Below, piece by piece: positions 49,779 to 62,093 of a stretch of DNA of 64,000 nt. The DNA is from Gamsiella multidivaricata (Eukaryota; Mortierellomycota; Mortierellomycetes; Mortierellales; Mortierellaceae), in contig NW_026251793.1 of assembly GCF_025024155.1 (NCBI RefSeq), positions 78,177-142,176 of the forward strand, written 5' to 3'. Position numbers and translations under genes: made by a program. The notes beneath the pieces are model-generated. The model made no database searches, was not told the DNA's origin, and saw only the letters and a program-made list of their open reading frames with translations. Position 1 is the stretch's first letter. Each line of letters starts with the position of its first letter.

Positions 49779-51017
49779 ATGGCACCCGTAGTAGCCGCCG
49801 GGGTTTCATCCGCGTTTGACAAGGTCGGATATTGGTCTCCGAACACGGCCTCAGTCGACTGGTGTGAAAACAACTACGTTGTTTCTTACTACATTGCAGA
49901 GTGAGTGCGTCCCACGCGTCGTCCGTGTTTCTTTTCATTCCCTGTCATGGTTCTCAAGAGCACACGTTTTGCTCAACTTGTAAAACATTCTCCGTATAGA
50001 TTTTGGAATACCACGTCCAATATCGCCTGCTTCATTGCAGCCGTCCTCGGTTGGTATCACTTCCCCGGTAATGAACTTCGATTCAAATTGATGTTCACGA
50101 CATTTGCATTCGTCGGCCTTGGATCCGTACTTTTCCACGGTACCCTGCGACACAAGATGCAGCTTCTTGGTAGGATCTCCCCCCCTTCCCCCCTCCCCAT
50201 CCTGCGTGCTTCTCGATGCGCCTGGTTATGGTTTCGACAGTACTGTTCCTCTTGATGGTTACTTACATCATGCCTTTCACGCGGGCAATTCCCCCCCCCC
50301 CCCCATCTATGCCTACTAGATGAACTGCCTATGCTCTATTCTGCCACGATGATCATGTTCATCTTGGTCGAGGCTAAGCACGGTCCACAGGGTCGATGGT
50401 TCCCTCTACTTCTCACAGCATGGATCGGTAAGGATACGCACCATTGCTACGTTTTACGATTTTTTTTTTTTTTTTTTTTTTTTGCACAAGTAGTTCCCAA
50501 ACAATCATCCTGAAAACAACCCTTCCCTTCTTCATACGCGGTCCGCTCTTTCACAGCAACGACGACATACATCTTCTCCACCACGGGCGGTCAACTCCAG
50601 TTCTACACCTTCCAGTCGACCTACACCATCCTCCAATTCGCCATGATCTACTTCCTGCGAATCTTTCATGTCCAACAACGTGCCCTGCGAGGCCCCAACC
50701 CGGACATCTCCACCTTGATCCGTCGAGCCTTTGGCACAGGCCTGTTTGCGGTCACTATCTGGCTCATTGATCTACGGCTCTGCGAATTCGTCAACGGCGT
50801 GGGCGCCAGATCGGTTCTGAAATGGAACCCACAGCTGCATGCGTGGTGGCATGTCTTTTCCGCCTGCGCACTCTACCATGCCACGATGCTCGTAGTTTAT
50901 TATCATTATGATGTCCAGGCGGGAGTTCGGCCCTATGTCGACTGGTGGATGGGTTATGTTCCAGTGATCCGCCTCTTTCATTGTCAGCCAAGGACGAAAG
51001 GAAAACTTGAGCATTAA
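49779..51017 (+). CDS. YPC1: Alkaline ceramidase (YPC1/YDC1/ACER family), tandem copy B
   Basis: Proposed CDS is join(49779..49900, 50000..50169, 50320..50427, 50557..51017), 286 aa. Same catalytic set as copy A at the same positions: D27, E30, N32, E41; S83, H87, D98; and H228 and H232 in HAWWH. The first 41 residues are almost identical to copy A (WSPNTASVDWCENNYVVSYY), while TM2-TM3 (TSNIACFIAAVLGWYHF against ISNFGSLLLVILGYHLF) have diverged. Equal exon lengths (122, 170, 108) and intron phases show tandem duplication. The C-terminal tail (RTKGKLEH) is basic with a possible KxxH-type ER-retention end. Intron 2 holds a C14 tract, intron 3 a T23 tract. Confidence 0.92.
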
Positions 51018-51456
51018 CGCACGTAACAGTGAACGAAAGGGTGCCTCTTCCTTCATTGGATGAAAGAAAGAAGACTGCATATAGCATGACAAGGATTGAT
51101 GTGTGCATTTTGCATGATTGTATGCATTTCTTTTTTATTACTGAAAAAAAAAAAAATTAGCATTAAAAGAAAAATAATAAAAAAATTATATAAATATGTA
51201 GAAGGATGTAATGAAATTATGGAATATGGAAATAGGAAAGAATGCTGGAGGAATATACAGCCCGCGTGCAAGGGGGATATTTGCCAGTCGAGTAGGAGAA
51301 CGAAAGGGTGGAATAAGAAAAAAGGGATATAGAAAGAAAGAAAGGGGTGAGTTTTTATACAGACATATAAGTAAAAAAAAAAAAGAAAAAAGAAAAGGAA
51401 TTACAAAATACAAAATACGATGGATTTTACACAAGAGTAAAAAGCAGACAAAGGTA
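51018..51456. other. 3'-3' spacer between ceramidase B and SUR2
   Basis: A/T-rich, purine-rich 440 bp with A tracts (51144, 51373); contains the 3' ends of both convergent genes. No gene. Confidence 0.6.
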
Positions 51457-53875
51457 TTAAAGTGCCTTGCCCTGTCCCTTTCCAGAGACAAAGCCATTGT
51501 CGACACGAGCGCGCGTTTTTAGGAGTTCACGGTAACCAGGTAGTTCGACTGCGCTCGAGCCAAATGGTCCCTGGGATTTCTTCTCCTCCTCTTCGGTCTC
51601 TTCATGGCTGTCGTTGCCGCTGTTGTTGCCGCTGCTATGCACGTCCTCGTCCTTGTTGCTGTACGTATTTGAAGTTGACTTGGCATTGGGCGAAGATCCA
51701 ATGGCCACAGGGGTCGAAGATGCCATAACAACGTTGCTGAGACCAGCCAGACGGGCAGCCTTGCGCTCCTCCTTCATCTTGATGATCTTGTTGGCCTCCT
51801 CGCGCGACATGTGAGTGCCCAAGAGGTGGTCCCAGATAGTGCCAAAGGGCTGCGAGAAGTTGCTCTTGATACCAAAGTTCTGATGGTGAATATCATGGCT
51901 GTTATGAGAAGGCAATAAAAAAAAATAAAAATAAAAAAAGCTGGGTTAGCGACAAATTCATCCGAGTACTATGGTTGCGCAAGGTCGTATCAGCAGCAAG
52001 ATAGAGCGTCCCACTTACTAGTCAGCATTGTTCCAGAAGAGGCGCTGCAGAGGGTTGAAGGGCAGGTTGTATCCGCAGTGATCGTCCACAGTCTTCAGGG
52101 TCGAGAAGGAGAAGAAAGCAAGAGCACCGCGGTTGCCCATACCGCTGAACAGGAAGGCCAAGCTGGCACCGACACTGTCCATCAGGAAACCTTCAAAGGG
52201 ATGGTTGTAGAGCGCGCCAAATGAGTAGGTCACGTAGAGGCGATGGTGACGCGAGTGGAAATGCTTGTAGAGATATGGCACGTTGTGGAAGAGACGGTGG
52301 AGGAAGTATTGCCACGTGTCCAAGAACGACATGGCGACAAAGAAGCGGACCATCGACTCAAGATAGTAGTAGCCCACATATGCCATGTTTGCAACCGCTG
52401 CCTGGGAGACATACGGCTGGAGTCCTGCGAGTGAAAGGGCGTAGCTGATCCACATCTGGTATTTTGCCAGGCTGAGCTCGTCATCAAAGATCATTTCTGA
52501 ATCGTCTGCAACGACAACAATGAAGCCAAGAGCGGTCTAAGAAGGAGATACATTCGCACATAGACAAAGAGAAAGAGCCATGGGTTAGAATAAGGATCTT
52601 CTCTAGGTGAGATTGTCACGATATCTTTTCCCGCCATATCTCCTTTTCATTATTCTCCAACACATAGCGCTAATGACTCTCACATCCACATCTACGCGCG
52701 CACATTGTGATGAATGGACTGGAGAACCCTCCTCATCTGACTGTTCCAGCTCATAATCATTTTCATGCAGTACCGCAGATTATCATAAGTAACTCCTCCC
52801 CCTAGCTGGAACAAGGCTCTGAGAAAATGATCGAATAGGGAACGGACGGAATGGAATGAAGCGGCTCTCGTATTTTTTTTTTTTTTTTTTTTCAACTGCA
52901 GACACCGCCAACTTGGACTGGTACCATCGGCAGCATGAAAGGAGATACGGCGCAGTGGGTATGCACAGTATGAGGTAAGAAAGAGGAAAAAAGAGCGGCG
53001 GTATATAGAGCAGATGGATATACTCTTAATCGGCTTCCTTATTTTCCCCCCCTATTGTTGTTCCTGAGCCGAATGAATTTCCAGTCATGGTCCCAGTCTC
53101 CTGTCCCTGTGCCCCAGTGCTTGTGTCTGCGGCTGTATATTGTTAACCTTTCTTGACCGCTGGCCATTTCCTGTCGATTTTATCTGTCCAAACAATGTTG
53201 TCATCATCCCTGCTACCCTGCACCCTTTTTATACTTTTGTGTATGGATGTCCTGAATGCATACCCTGAGCAAGTCCTTGCGCACCGCGCGACATTATTAT
53301 CGACAGTCGATATTATTCAGTGGCCCTTATTCGATCCACTACTGCCATTTCATAAAACCCATTGTGGAAATAATTCAAACAAAGCATCACACTATGTGGA
53401 GGGGGGAGTTTTCAGTAGAAAAGAATCGATGGATTGAATAGATATGCCTGGGTCTACTCCCCCCTTGGCCCTGTCATTCTTGTAACACACACCATAACAC
53501 ACACGATACCACACACCCTTCCATTCCTCACACGGACCCATACCGGAATAGACACACATAAACGATCCTAGAAAGACCTTGGTCCCGTCTCCAAACCCTC
53601 TTTTTCTGGCTTTTTTTTTTAGTGGATGTATTTGCTTTGCTTACCTGCAAGACCTGCTGGACGATGACGGCTTTGATGACATCGGGTAGTGAGACTCTGT
53701 TTCGGGTCTCTTCCTCTTTGTCGTGGATGCGATACTTTTCGAACCAGGCGAACTCTTGAAGTGAGATCCAGTGGAAGAGCAGGGAGTAAACCCAGTAGAC
53801 GATCACGGGCAGCAACAGAGCCAGCGACTGGTCTGATATGAACGACAATAGAGGGGCCTGGACCGTGGGTGCCAT
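51457..53875 (-). CDS. SUR2: Sphinganine C4-hydroxylase SUR2
   Basis: ER fatty-acid-hydroxylase superfamily enzyme that converts dihydrosphingosine or its ceramide to the phytosphingosine form. Proposed CDS is complement(join(51457..51898, 52019..52536, 53645..53875)), 396 aa; yeast Sur2 is 349. Exon 1 ends in FEKYRIHDKEEE...VLQ, exon 2 starts TALGFIVVVADD. Di-iron histidine boxes: HRLFH (157-161), HSRHH (171-175), H230 in TVDDHCGYNLPFNP, and HDIHH (251-255), the last created by splicing (phase 2). The C-tail after about 300 is an acidic/Ser-rich extension absent from yeast. Intron 1 is 1108 bp, by far the longest in the window, with phase 0 and no hidden exon that I can see. It converges on ceramidase B. 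Confidence 0.92.
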
Positions 53876-56800
53876 TGGTGAATAAGAGGGACGGAAGGGT
53901 GGGATAAAGAAGGGTGTGTGTCTACGCGTGCAAGTAGGAAAGTGCGCGGTTTTGGTATCCCTTTCTCCAACTGCAAATGCCTCGTGTCAAGAGGCGTAGG
54001 GCAAAGGAGAAGTGCCGTGAAAGGGATGGTCGGTGCTTTTTGCTTTCCAGAGGGAACTCTCTTTATAATACGTGAGGTGTTCAAAGGGGAAGTGAGCTTG
54101 ACAGAGTGACGAGCAGTGTGAGCCGACGAGCGAGGCAGCGAAGAGGAAGGTGGTGGTGTTGTTGAGTCGACCGAGTTGAATAAAGGGAGAATGAATGAGC
54201 GAATGTGCGTAGGGACGAATGAATGAATGTGATTGTGAATGTGAAGGAAGAAAGAGAGAAAGGAATGAGAAAGAAGAGGCTGACAGGAGAGGGCTTTGCG
54301 GGACTTTATATGAAAGACGGAAGCGGGGGGAAGCTGAACCGGTTTGAATTCGGTTGTGTCCTCTGCGCAAATATTATTCATCCGTTGCAGTTGCCATTTT
54401 ATTGCACTCCAGCTCCAACCAACTCCACTCATTTTAACTCATTCCGCCCTATCACTTTTTTTTTTTGAGCGGAGAAAAAAAAAAGAAAGAGAGATAACCA
54501 CCTCATTCATCTGCTGGACATTTTTTTTTTTCGCGCCCCACAGGATACCTTGTCTTGGAGGGATTCAGGGAGGAAAAAAGAATCCAGAGGAGGCCATACT
54601 TGACAGGGAGGGCGAGAGAAGGAACGGGATAGGGCAGAGCGCCGTTGAAGTGCCTTGAACGACCAGGGCCACAACCAGGAACAGACATTGCTGTCATTAT
54701 CCAGCGACAATTGGTCTTCATCCAGCTACGTGTTCAGTAACTCGAAGGGTGCCTTTTGCTCTCGTTACTCACGCACCTGCATCGTTACATCTTCATCCCC
54801 TTGTCTTCTCCATCTCTTCTTCCCTGTTTCCTCTGCAGATTCATTCTTTCGTGAACGCAGTGTTTTTTCTTTCTTGGCTTGCTTGTTCTACTCCTGCTCA
54901 GATTGGGCTGTCGCCCAACATTCGGTGGAGCGTCTACTTATGCCTACATATCTGCCAGCTCGCTCGCTCCGCAGCCCGTGTGTCTAGATGAGTCGGTTTC
55001 AGCGCTATCTGCCTGCACACCACTATCATTTCTGCTTGGTCTGTGGACAATCGAATCGAAAAGAGCATTGAATAAGGGTTTGACTCAATCGCTCTCCTAT
55101 ATCTCATGTTTGACACACGAGAGTAGGGGATCGTCTAAAGAATACTGAACCAAAAAAACAATAATTGAGCATTACAAATGTACCGGCGGCTCCAGAGGGG
55201 GTCTTCTCTCTCTCTACCATCGTTGTGCTTTTCCAAAATACGCTTGCCGCCATGTTTAATAAGCAAAGAAAACTCATGCTGCGCTTTGCGCGATGCCTCT
55301 CGTTAACCATTTAGAATACAAGCGCGGCATTGAGTGCAATTATAAACTCGAGCCTTTTGGTTGTACCATTCTTTTCTTACTGGGATAGTTCGATTTTCTG
55401 ACGGCTGTTGCTTTTAACATTCCACGGGCTAACAAATATTGTCCACTGTAGGGGGGAACGTAAAGAAATGCTGGTAAAGCAGTCGTGCATGGCAGCATTG
55501 TTTGTGGTTGTTCGTTTTCGTTTTTTTTTTTTTTTTTGTCGGTTGCTATTCTCACCATCTATGTTCATGCAAAAAAATAAAAAGCAGGTTGAAGGAGGGA
55601 CGGGCTGTAGACAAAGATACAATGGCCTTCATACATATGCCAAGGACCAAACAGCTAATTAATCTTGGCACAATAATCGGGTCCATGTTTATATCTTCCA
55701 TACTTGTAATGGAAAAAAATAGCGAGGGACTGATAATGGTGTGTTGTTCTATTTCGGCCGCCGTTGGAAGCGGCGTGTTATCGTGCAGAAAAGATCGCGC
55801 AGTTCCCGAAGAACGGGAGGAAAGAAAGTAACGTGGCAACAAAGATATTCCAGCTTATAAGCTATTTTCAATTGACGTTTTCAAACGTTACCTAGCAGCA
55901 AACGTGAAAAAAAAAGACGCGACGGTCGCGCGCACAACATCGTTTTTCAGGCAAGGTTATAATGTAATCCATGCTGGCAGACAGTTGGATTTGTTTGGAC
56001 CTTTTGGGTACAGTAGATGAAGATCCATTCAGTTTGTGCGCAGTTAAGGTTTTTGAAAGGGACAGGGCACTCGAAGGAAAAGGAAAATGACACTTTCCTG
56101 CATGCATGTGCTAAAACTGAAGACCGATGCCTGCCGCTGCAAGGTCGAAGCAGACCTCCAGTCTATGTACTGTACTGTAGTCTACCAGCTGATGGACATT
56201 TTGCTCTGGTCTAATATTTCTTTGTTTATGTGAGCCATGGCGGCAGTGACCATGACGCTCAAGGCGAGAAGGGTCCGGGAATGGATTTATCCATGTGGAT
56301 AGAAAAAAAAAAAAAGTTCCGGACTGGCCAAACCTTTTATTGCTATTCAGCGTGATAGACTAGATACACAGAGTACAGCTGTGGGGGAGAGGGAGGGAGA
56401 GAAGCCATGGGCAGCTGGGGACTGGTAGAAGCACGAAGGAGTGCCGCGCCATGAACACAGACTCTGGTTCGCATGTACGGAGGACCACAGCCTGCCGGTT
56501 TATTTGGAGCAAGAAATGTCTGTGTGCCCTTGTGTCTGTGTCTGTGTCTGTGTCTGTGCCAATGCCCAAGAACCACAGGCGAACATTCCAGCCCTGCCCT
56601 CTTCCGCTGATTCGGCGGTTGGCTGTTGCCTTTGTCCTTCTGATTGGTAGAAGCGGCCTGACACAGGGACAGAGCGGTCTCCAGCGCAGTGTTCGCCCAT
56701 GCTGCCCATTTCTTCCTTTTCGAGAACTGCCGCGCTCCAGACCACGCATTTCATTTCAGTCCTCCCAGCCGAGGGCCTCCCCAGCCCCGCCTCTTTTGCT

Positions 56801-57116
56801 CCCGTCTCATTCGATCTCCACCTGTGTGCTGCGATACCAGCGCCGATCCCCAGGAATAAAAATTCAATTGGAAGTCCCCACTCAGTCACTCCCAACACAA
56901 CAAAAACAAAGGAAATCGGCTCACAACACCAGGACCGTTACACTTGTACGGCTGGCAGAATGGTTCATGCGCGGATCGCAAACTCAATACCTTAATGGAA
57001 AAAAGTTTCCTGTTCACTTTTCTCCCTCAAAGCACAAAACACAATAGCCAAATCGTTACAGCTGCAGGTGCGATTCACTCGAGTAGGACAAGAATGGGCA
57101 TGGGTGTCCATGGACC

Positions 57117-57147
<31 letters not shown>

Positions 57148-57626
57148 CTTGCGCAACCCTCCGCCAATACCACACACACAAATACACACTCGTACTGCAC
57201 AGAAATCCGCATTCGCTTGGTTTTCGATCTTTGTCCACAATCTATATGATCTTACTGTGATGACCACTCTGGCTATCCGCTCTTTGTTTTCTTTTTTTAT
57301 ATTTTGCGTCTTACTGCGGATGTATGGATCGGTTTCTGTTTTTGGACAAGATCATACCCATGGCAGATTCTAACCAGTCTAGCCGTGGCCCGTTCGCATA
57401 CGCTTGGCGTGGCTGTCCCTCAACTTTTCCTGTGCATGTCATTATTTTATCTGTGCCCTTTTGTTGTCTTTCCCTCTTTTTTTACCTTGGTGGGTGTTTG
57501 CACTTTTGCTACACAATGGAAAGCGTCGTATTTCTTCCTCGTCAAAAAGAGTTTCCATACACACATCATAGAGCAAGAGAGGGAGGAAGAGGGGGGGGGT
57601 AGAGATAAGGTTGTTTGTGTAATGTT
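53876..57626. other. Intergenic, SUR2 to eIF4G
   Basis: 3.7 kb; SUR2 promoter (to about 54400, GA-rich on the plus strand), then no certain gene. Contains T/A tracts (54451, 54518, 55519, 57118), a GTGTCT repeat at 56521-56556 and a possible small membrane ORF at 55622. The last kilobase is likely the eIF4G promoter and leader. Confidence 0.45.
55622..55831 (+). CDS. Candidate 69-aa two-TM membrane protein
   Basis: Intronless frame starting MAFIHMPRTKQLINLGTIIG, with two hydrophobic stretches (about 13-31 and 36-54) and a charged tail (RKDRAVPEEREERK). Composition is protein-like but no family recognised, and nothing in the flanks proves transcription. Confidence 0.25.
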   Translation: MAFIHMPRTKQLINLGTIIGSMFISSILVMEKNSEGLIMVCCSISAAVGSGVLSCRKDRAVPEEREERK

Positions 57627-60600
57627 ATGTGGTGTTGCTCCGGGCCAGTAACTAACCGTGATCCTCTTTTGGCGATATTCGCTTATGACATCAATAGTGC
57701 TAATAGGAGATCACAGGCACCCACTGCTGCGGCAGCTGTGAAGGGCCAGCCCGCAGGAAAGCCCGCTGCCGGTGTCTCGACCGGTCCTGCCTCAACTACT
57801 CCTGTCTCTGCCCCTACCTCAGCCGGTCCAGGTATGTCTCTTCGAAGTTGTAAAGGATCTTAATGGAGCGACTCTCGATGACGATAGCAACCAGGAGCAG
57901 GATTGTCAGTGCTAACCTGGTTCTGCCCTCGTCCTTTTTTCATATCATACCATTTATAGCTTCGTCAATTCGCTTTGGATCAATCAATGAGCCGGATTCG
58001 GGATCATCACCTTCTACTTCTAGCGAAGTTGCCCCAGCTGCACCGTCTAGCGGCACCGCCATGACATTTGGAAGCATTGCTACATCGCAGATGATCCCCA
58101 GCAAGTCAGAAGAGGTGCGCGGATATGTTTATGATCGATACACTGATGTTCTGCAGATGGCCGGCAATGATGGGCTTAGTACTGCTGATATCAGAAAGAA
58201 GAGATACGCAACCGATAGATGGACAACTGACCGAAAGGGTGTCTTTTTTTGTCCCATTGCTACAACAGACTCCAGCTGCACCGACTCCTGTTGCTGCCGC
58301 CCCTCAGGAACCCGTCCATGCCACACCACACACACCAGAGCACCACAGTCCGTACAAGCCTGTTCCTCCACATGTCGCTCAGCCACATATGGCCCACAGC
58401 CACCACACACACAGACGCACGGATTCGACCAACTCTGCACACACCAATGAGCAACCCCATTACCGTCCTCAGGTCCCCCCTACCATCTCTCAGGCTCCCA
58501 TGATCCCTCCTATGGGTGTTCCTCAGGCTGGTCCTGGTCCCTTCGCATCTCAGCGTCCACCTATCAAGAGCCACGGAATGGGTCCTATGAACCCTCAGCC
58601 TCAGCATCACGGCATGCATCCTCAGCACCCTCAACAGCAGCAGTGGGGTCAGCAGGGATATGTAAGCTGACTATTCTACTTTTTTTTTGCACATGAGACT
58701 TACTTCACTAAATGTGATTTATATTCAGATTCATTACTATGAACTAATACACCTCTTTTTGTCTTTTTTGTTTGTTTGTGGATCTAGTACATGTCCTATG
58801 ATGCTACCGGATATTACCCGCAGCAGATGTACCAGCAGCAAATGTCTCCTTATGGAATGCCCCAGCGACCTATTCAAAGCAGCAGACCGTTTAATACTAA
58901 TGCGCCTGCCTTTACACCCCAAGCCCAGGGCTCAAAGCGCATTGCCATCATCAATCCAGAGACCAAGACTGAAGTCAAGCCTTTGCCTGCAGCTGTCTCG
59001 TCCACTACTGATAACAAGGCATCGAAGAATCCTGTAGTGATTGACATTAAGAACCCTGAGGAGGAGAAGAAGAATATCATTACTCCTCCCCCTGTCAAGA
59101 ACGTGATCAAGATTGTGCATCCTGACGAGCGGGATCGGGAGGAGCGGGAGCGCAAGGAAAAGGAAGAGAAGGCTCGCAAAGAAAAAGAGGAAAAGGAACG
59201 CTTGGAGCGCGAGGAGAAAGAGCGCATCGAAAGAGAGGCAAAAGAAGCCGAGGAGCGCAGGATCCGTGAGGAGCAAGAAGAGAAGGAGCGTCTTGAGGCT
59301 GAAGCCCGTGCTGAGCAGGAACGCAAGGAGCGTGAAGAGCGTGAACTCAAGGAGAAGGAGGAGCGCGAGCGCAAGGAAAAGGAAGAGCGTGAGGAAAAAG
59401 AGCGCTTGGAGAATGAACGTGCCGAGACTGAGCGCAAGCAGAAGGAGGAGGAAGAGCGCATTGCACGCGAGAAAGCCGAGGCAGAGAAGGTTCGTCTTGA
59501 AAAGGAAAAGGTCGAGCAGGAAGCCAAGGAGAAGCTCGAAGCTGAGCGCCGCATCGCTCTTGAGACCGAGAGACTTGCCGAGAAGGTTAAACAGGAGAAG
59601 GCTGCCGAGGCTGCTGCCAAGGCCGAGGCCGTCGCCACCGAATCTAAGCCCGCAGACTTTGTCAAGTCTGGTCTCTCTGTTGATCTTGCGCGTACGGTAT
59701 CGGCTCCTACGCCCAGCCCCTCAGCCCGTATCGAGAACTTCAACGCAGTCAGCTACCCGTCTCACATTCAGTCGCCAAGTAATGCCGATGGGCCGGGCAA
59801 GTTCAGATACGGTCGCGACTTCTTGATGCAGTTCATGAGCGTTTGCACAGACAAGCCAGACTCTCTTCCTTCGCTTGATGTTCTTGGAGGCGACGGAAAC
59901 GACCGCGGCATGCAGTCGCCTGGAGGCTCTCAGCGTGTTCGCCCTATGCCCAATGGCCGTGGCAAGCCCGCGCCCCCTATGGGTTCTTTCAACCTTGGCA
60001 AGATGGGTCTAAACGGACCCATGCCTATGGGTATGCGCAACCCTAGCGGTGACAACCGCATGCAGCACAGGACACCCAGCGACAACAGCTTTTTGCCCCG
60101 TAACAACCTTTCTCGTCCTCCTTCACAGCGTGGATCTCGCGGCGGCAAGCGTGGCGGTGGACAGGGCCGCGGCGGCGATCGTGGTCACCAAGAGCCTGCG
60201 TTAACCATCCCTCTTGCCGATATTGTGCCGCTTGAGAAGACCGAGAACGCATGGACTCCTAATGTAAGCGCAAGCCAGGCGCCCGCTGTAATTGTTGGCG
60301 AGGAGCCTCCAGATCAGGATGTGGTCGCTCGTAAGGTGAAGGGCCTGTTGAACAAGTTGACCCTTGAGAAGTTCGACAGCATTTCGGACAAGGTGATCGA
60401 CATTGCCAATCTGAGCACCAAGGAGGATGATGGCACCACCTTGAAGCACTGCATTCAGATTATTTTTGAGAAAGCTACGGACGAACCCAACTTTGGAAGC
60501 GTCTATGCCAAGCTGTGCCAAAAGCTCATGGATAAGGTTTCCCCCGATGTCAAGGATGTCACCGTCGAAGGCTCGACTGGTGGAAAGCTCTTCCGCAAGT

Positions 60601-62093
60601 ATCTTCTTCACAGATGTCAGGAGGATTTCATGCGCGGTTGGAAGGACAAGGCCACCGCTGGCGGTGTCTCTCTGAACGACAAGGATGGTCCCGATCTGAT
60701 GTCAGACGAGTACTACGTCATGATGAAGGCCAAGCGTCAGGGACTGGGCCTCATTCACTTTATCGGAGAGCTGTTCAAGTTGCAGATGTTGACGGAGAAG
60801 ATTATGCATGAGTGTGTAAAGAAGCTGTTGGCCAACGTCAAGGATCCCGAGGAGGAGGAGACAGAGGGTCTCTGCAAGCTGATGACGACCGTTGGATTGC
60901 AGTTGGATCGCCCCGAGGCCAAGAACCACATGGATGTGTACTTTGTACGCATGGCCGAGCTGACCAAGAACAACAAGCTCCCAAGCCGTATCCGATTCAT
61001 GGTCCAGGACGTTATCGACTTGCGTGCCAGCAAGTGGGTCAACAGACGCGCTGCTGCTGGTCCCAAGACCATTGCAGCCATTCACGAGGAGGCTGCCAGA
61101 CAGCAGGAAGAGAAGGAGATGATGCGCCGCACGGCTTCTTCTGGTGGCGGCCGTGGATTGCCCAACCGTCGTGAGCAATTGAGCCGTGGTCCATCATTCC
61201 GCGGCTCTGGCGATGCTCGTCATGACATGGGCGGCGTTCCCCAGGTCGGTGCTGATGGCTGGTCTACTGTCGGAGCTGGCCCGGTCATGACCAAGAAAGC
61301 TGGAGATCTCTCCTTGTTTGGTAACACAAGTCGCTCCAAGGTCAGTGGGCTGCCCAGTCTCGGACCCACCCAGTCTGTCTTTGGATCCTTGAACAAGGGC
61401 AAGCGTTCCGAAAGTAAGGCCGCCTCTCAGAGCGAGAGTAACCGCCCTATTGGCTCTACCAACATTTTTGCGTAAGTCTTTAACTTGTTATGTCTAAACT
61501 TTTTGCCGGTAGTCCATGTCTCCAAGGAATAATTTTAACGATTTTTGCGATGACCTTTTTTTTTTACAACTAGTGCCCTGGAGGGCGAAGGCGGTGATCG
61601 TCGTGGTAGCGTTGATGCTGACAAGCCTCCAGAGCGCAGACGTCTGCAGTTACTGCCACGCTCGGCTCCTGTATCCGACCCTGACGCTGGCGCGGAGTCC
61701 AAGTCGACGGATGCCACAGCTGCGCCCAAGAAGACCGAGGACGAGGCAAAGCGCAGCATCGAGAATACCCTGAAGGAATATCTCTCGTTGCGGGATATAA
61801 CTGAGCTGTTGACGAGCGTGAAGGAGCTGGATGCCTGCTACCGACCATTGTTCGTCACGGAATTTGTCAATCAGTCCATGGAGATGAAGCCGTCGGATGT
61901 TGACAGCATTGGCGATGTTTTCAAGAAGCTGTCTTCAGAGAAGATCCTGTCGGCAGAGGATTTCGAGGCTGGGTTTGCAGACCCTCTCGAGTTCTTACCC
62001 GACACTGCTATCGATGTACCCAATGCATTCAAATACGCCGCTCAGTTGCTTGAAGCCGCCGGCATGGATCCCGCGAAGGCTGCTAAACCTTAG
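57627..62093 (+). CDS. eIF4G: Translation initiation factor eIF4G (MIF4G + MA3)
   Basis: Scaffold of the eIF4F cap-binding complex. Tentative CDS is join(57627..57647, 57717..57831, 57960..58114, 58269..58661, 58788..61471, 61574..62093), 1295 aa. Order: Ala/Pro/Ser-rich and His/Gln/Pro-rich N-terminus; a 170-residue charged Glu/Lys/Arg coiled-coil (about 343-513); the eIF4E-binding motif YGRDFLM at 569-575 (YxxxxLφ); RGG/Gly-rich basic patch; MIF4G from about 740 (VVARKVKGLLNKLT, CIQIIFEKATDEPNF, ASKWVNRR at its end); and a C-terminal MA3 domain in the last exon (AKRSIENTLKEYLSLRDITE). MA3 is absent from S. cerevisiae eIF4G. The first 21-nt exon is a guess in phase; exons from 57717 on are firm. 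Confidence 0.88.

Noticed and set aside
56943..57010. tRNA-Cys-like string (GGCAGAATGGTTCATGCGCGG...GCAAA)
   Set aside because: D-arm-like and anticodon-like parts exist, but the anticodon stem does not pair and no T arm or B box follows.
56451..57047. 198-aa plus-strand frame upstream of eIF4G
   Set aside because: Contains a translated GTGTCT repeat (VSVSVSV) and CT-rich promoter-like DNA; composition is not that of a protein and it does not splice to eIF4G in phase.
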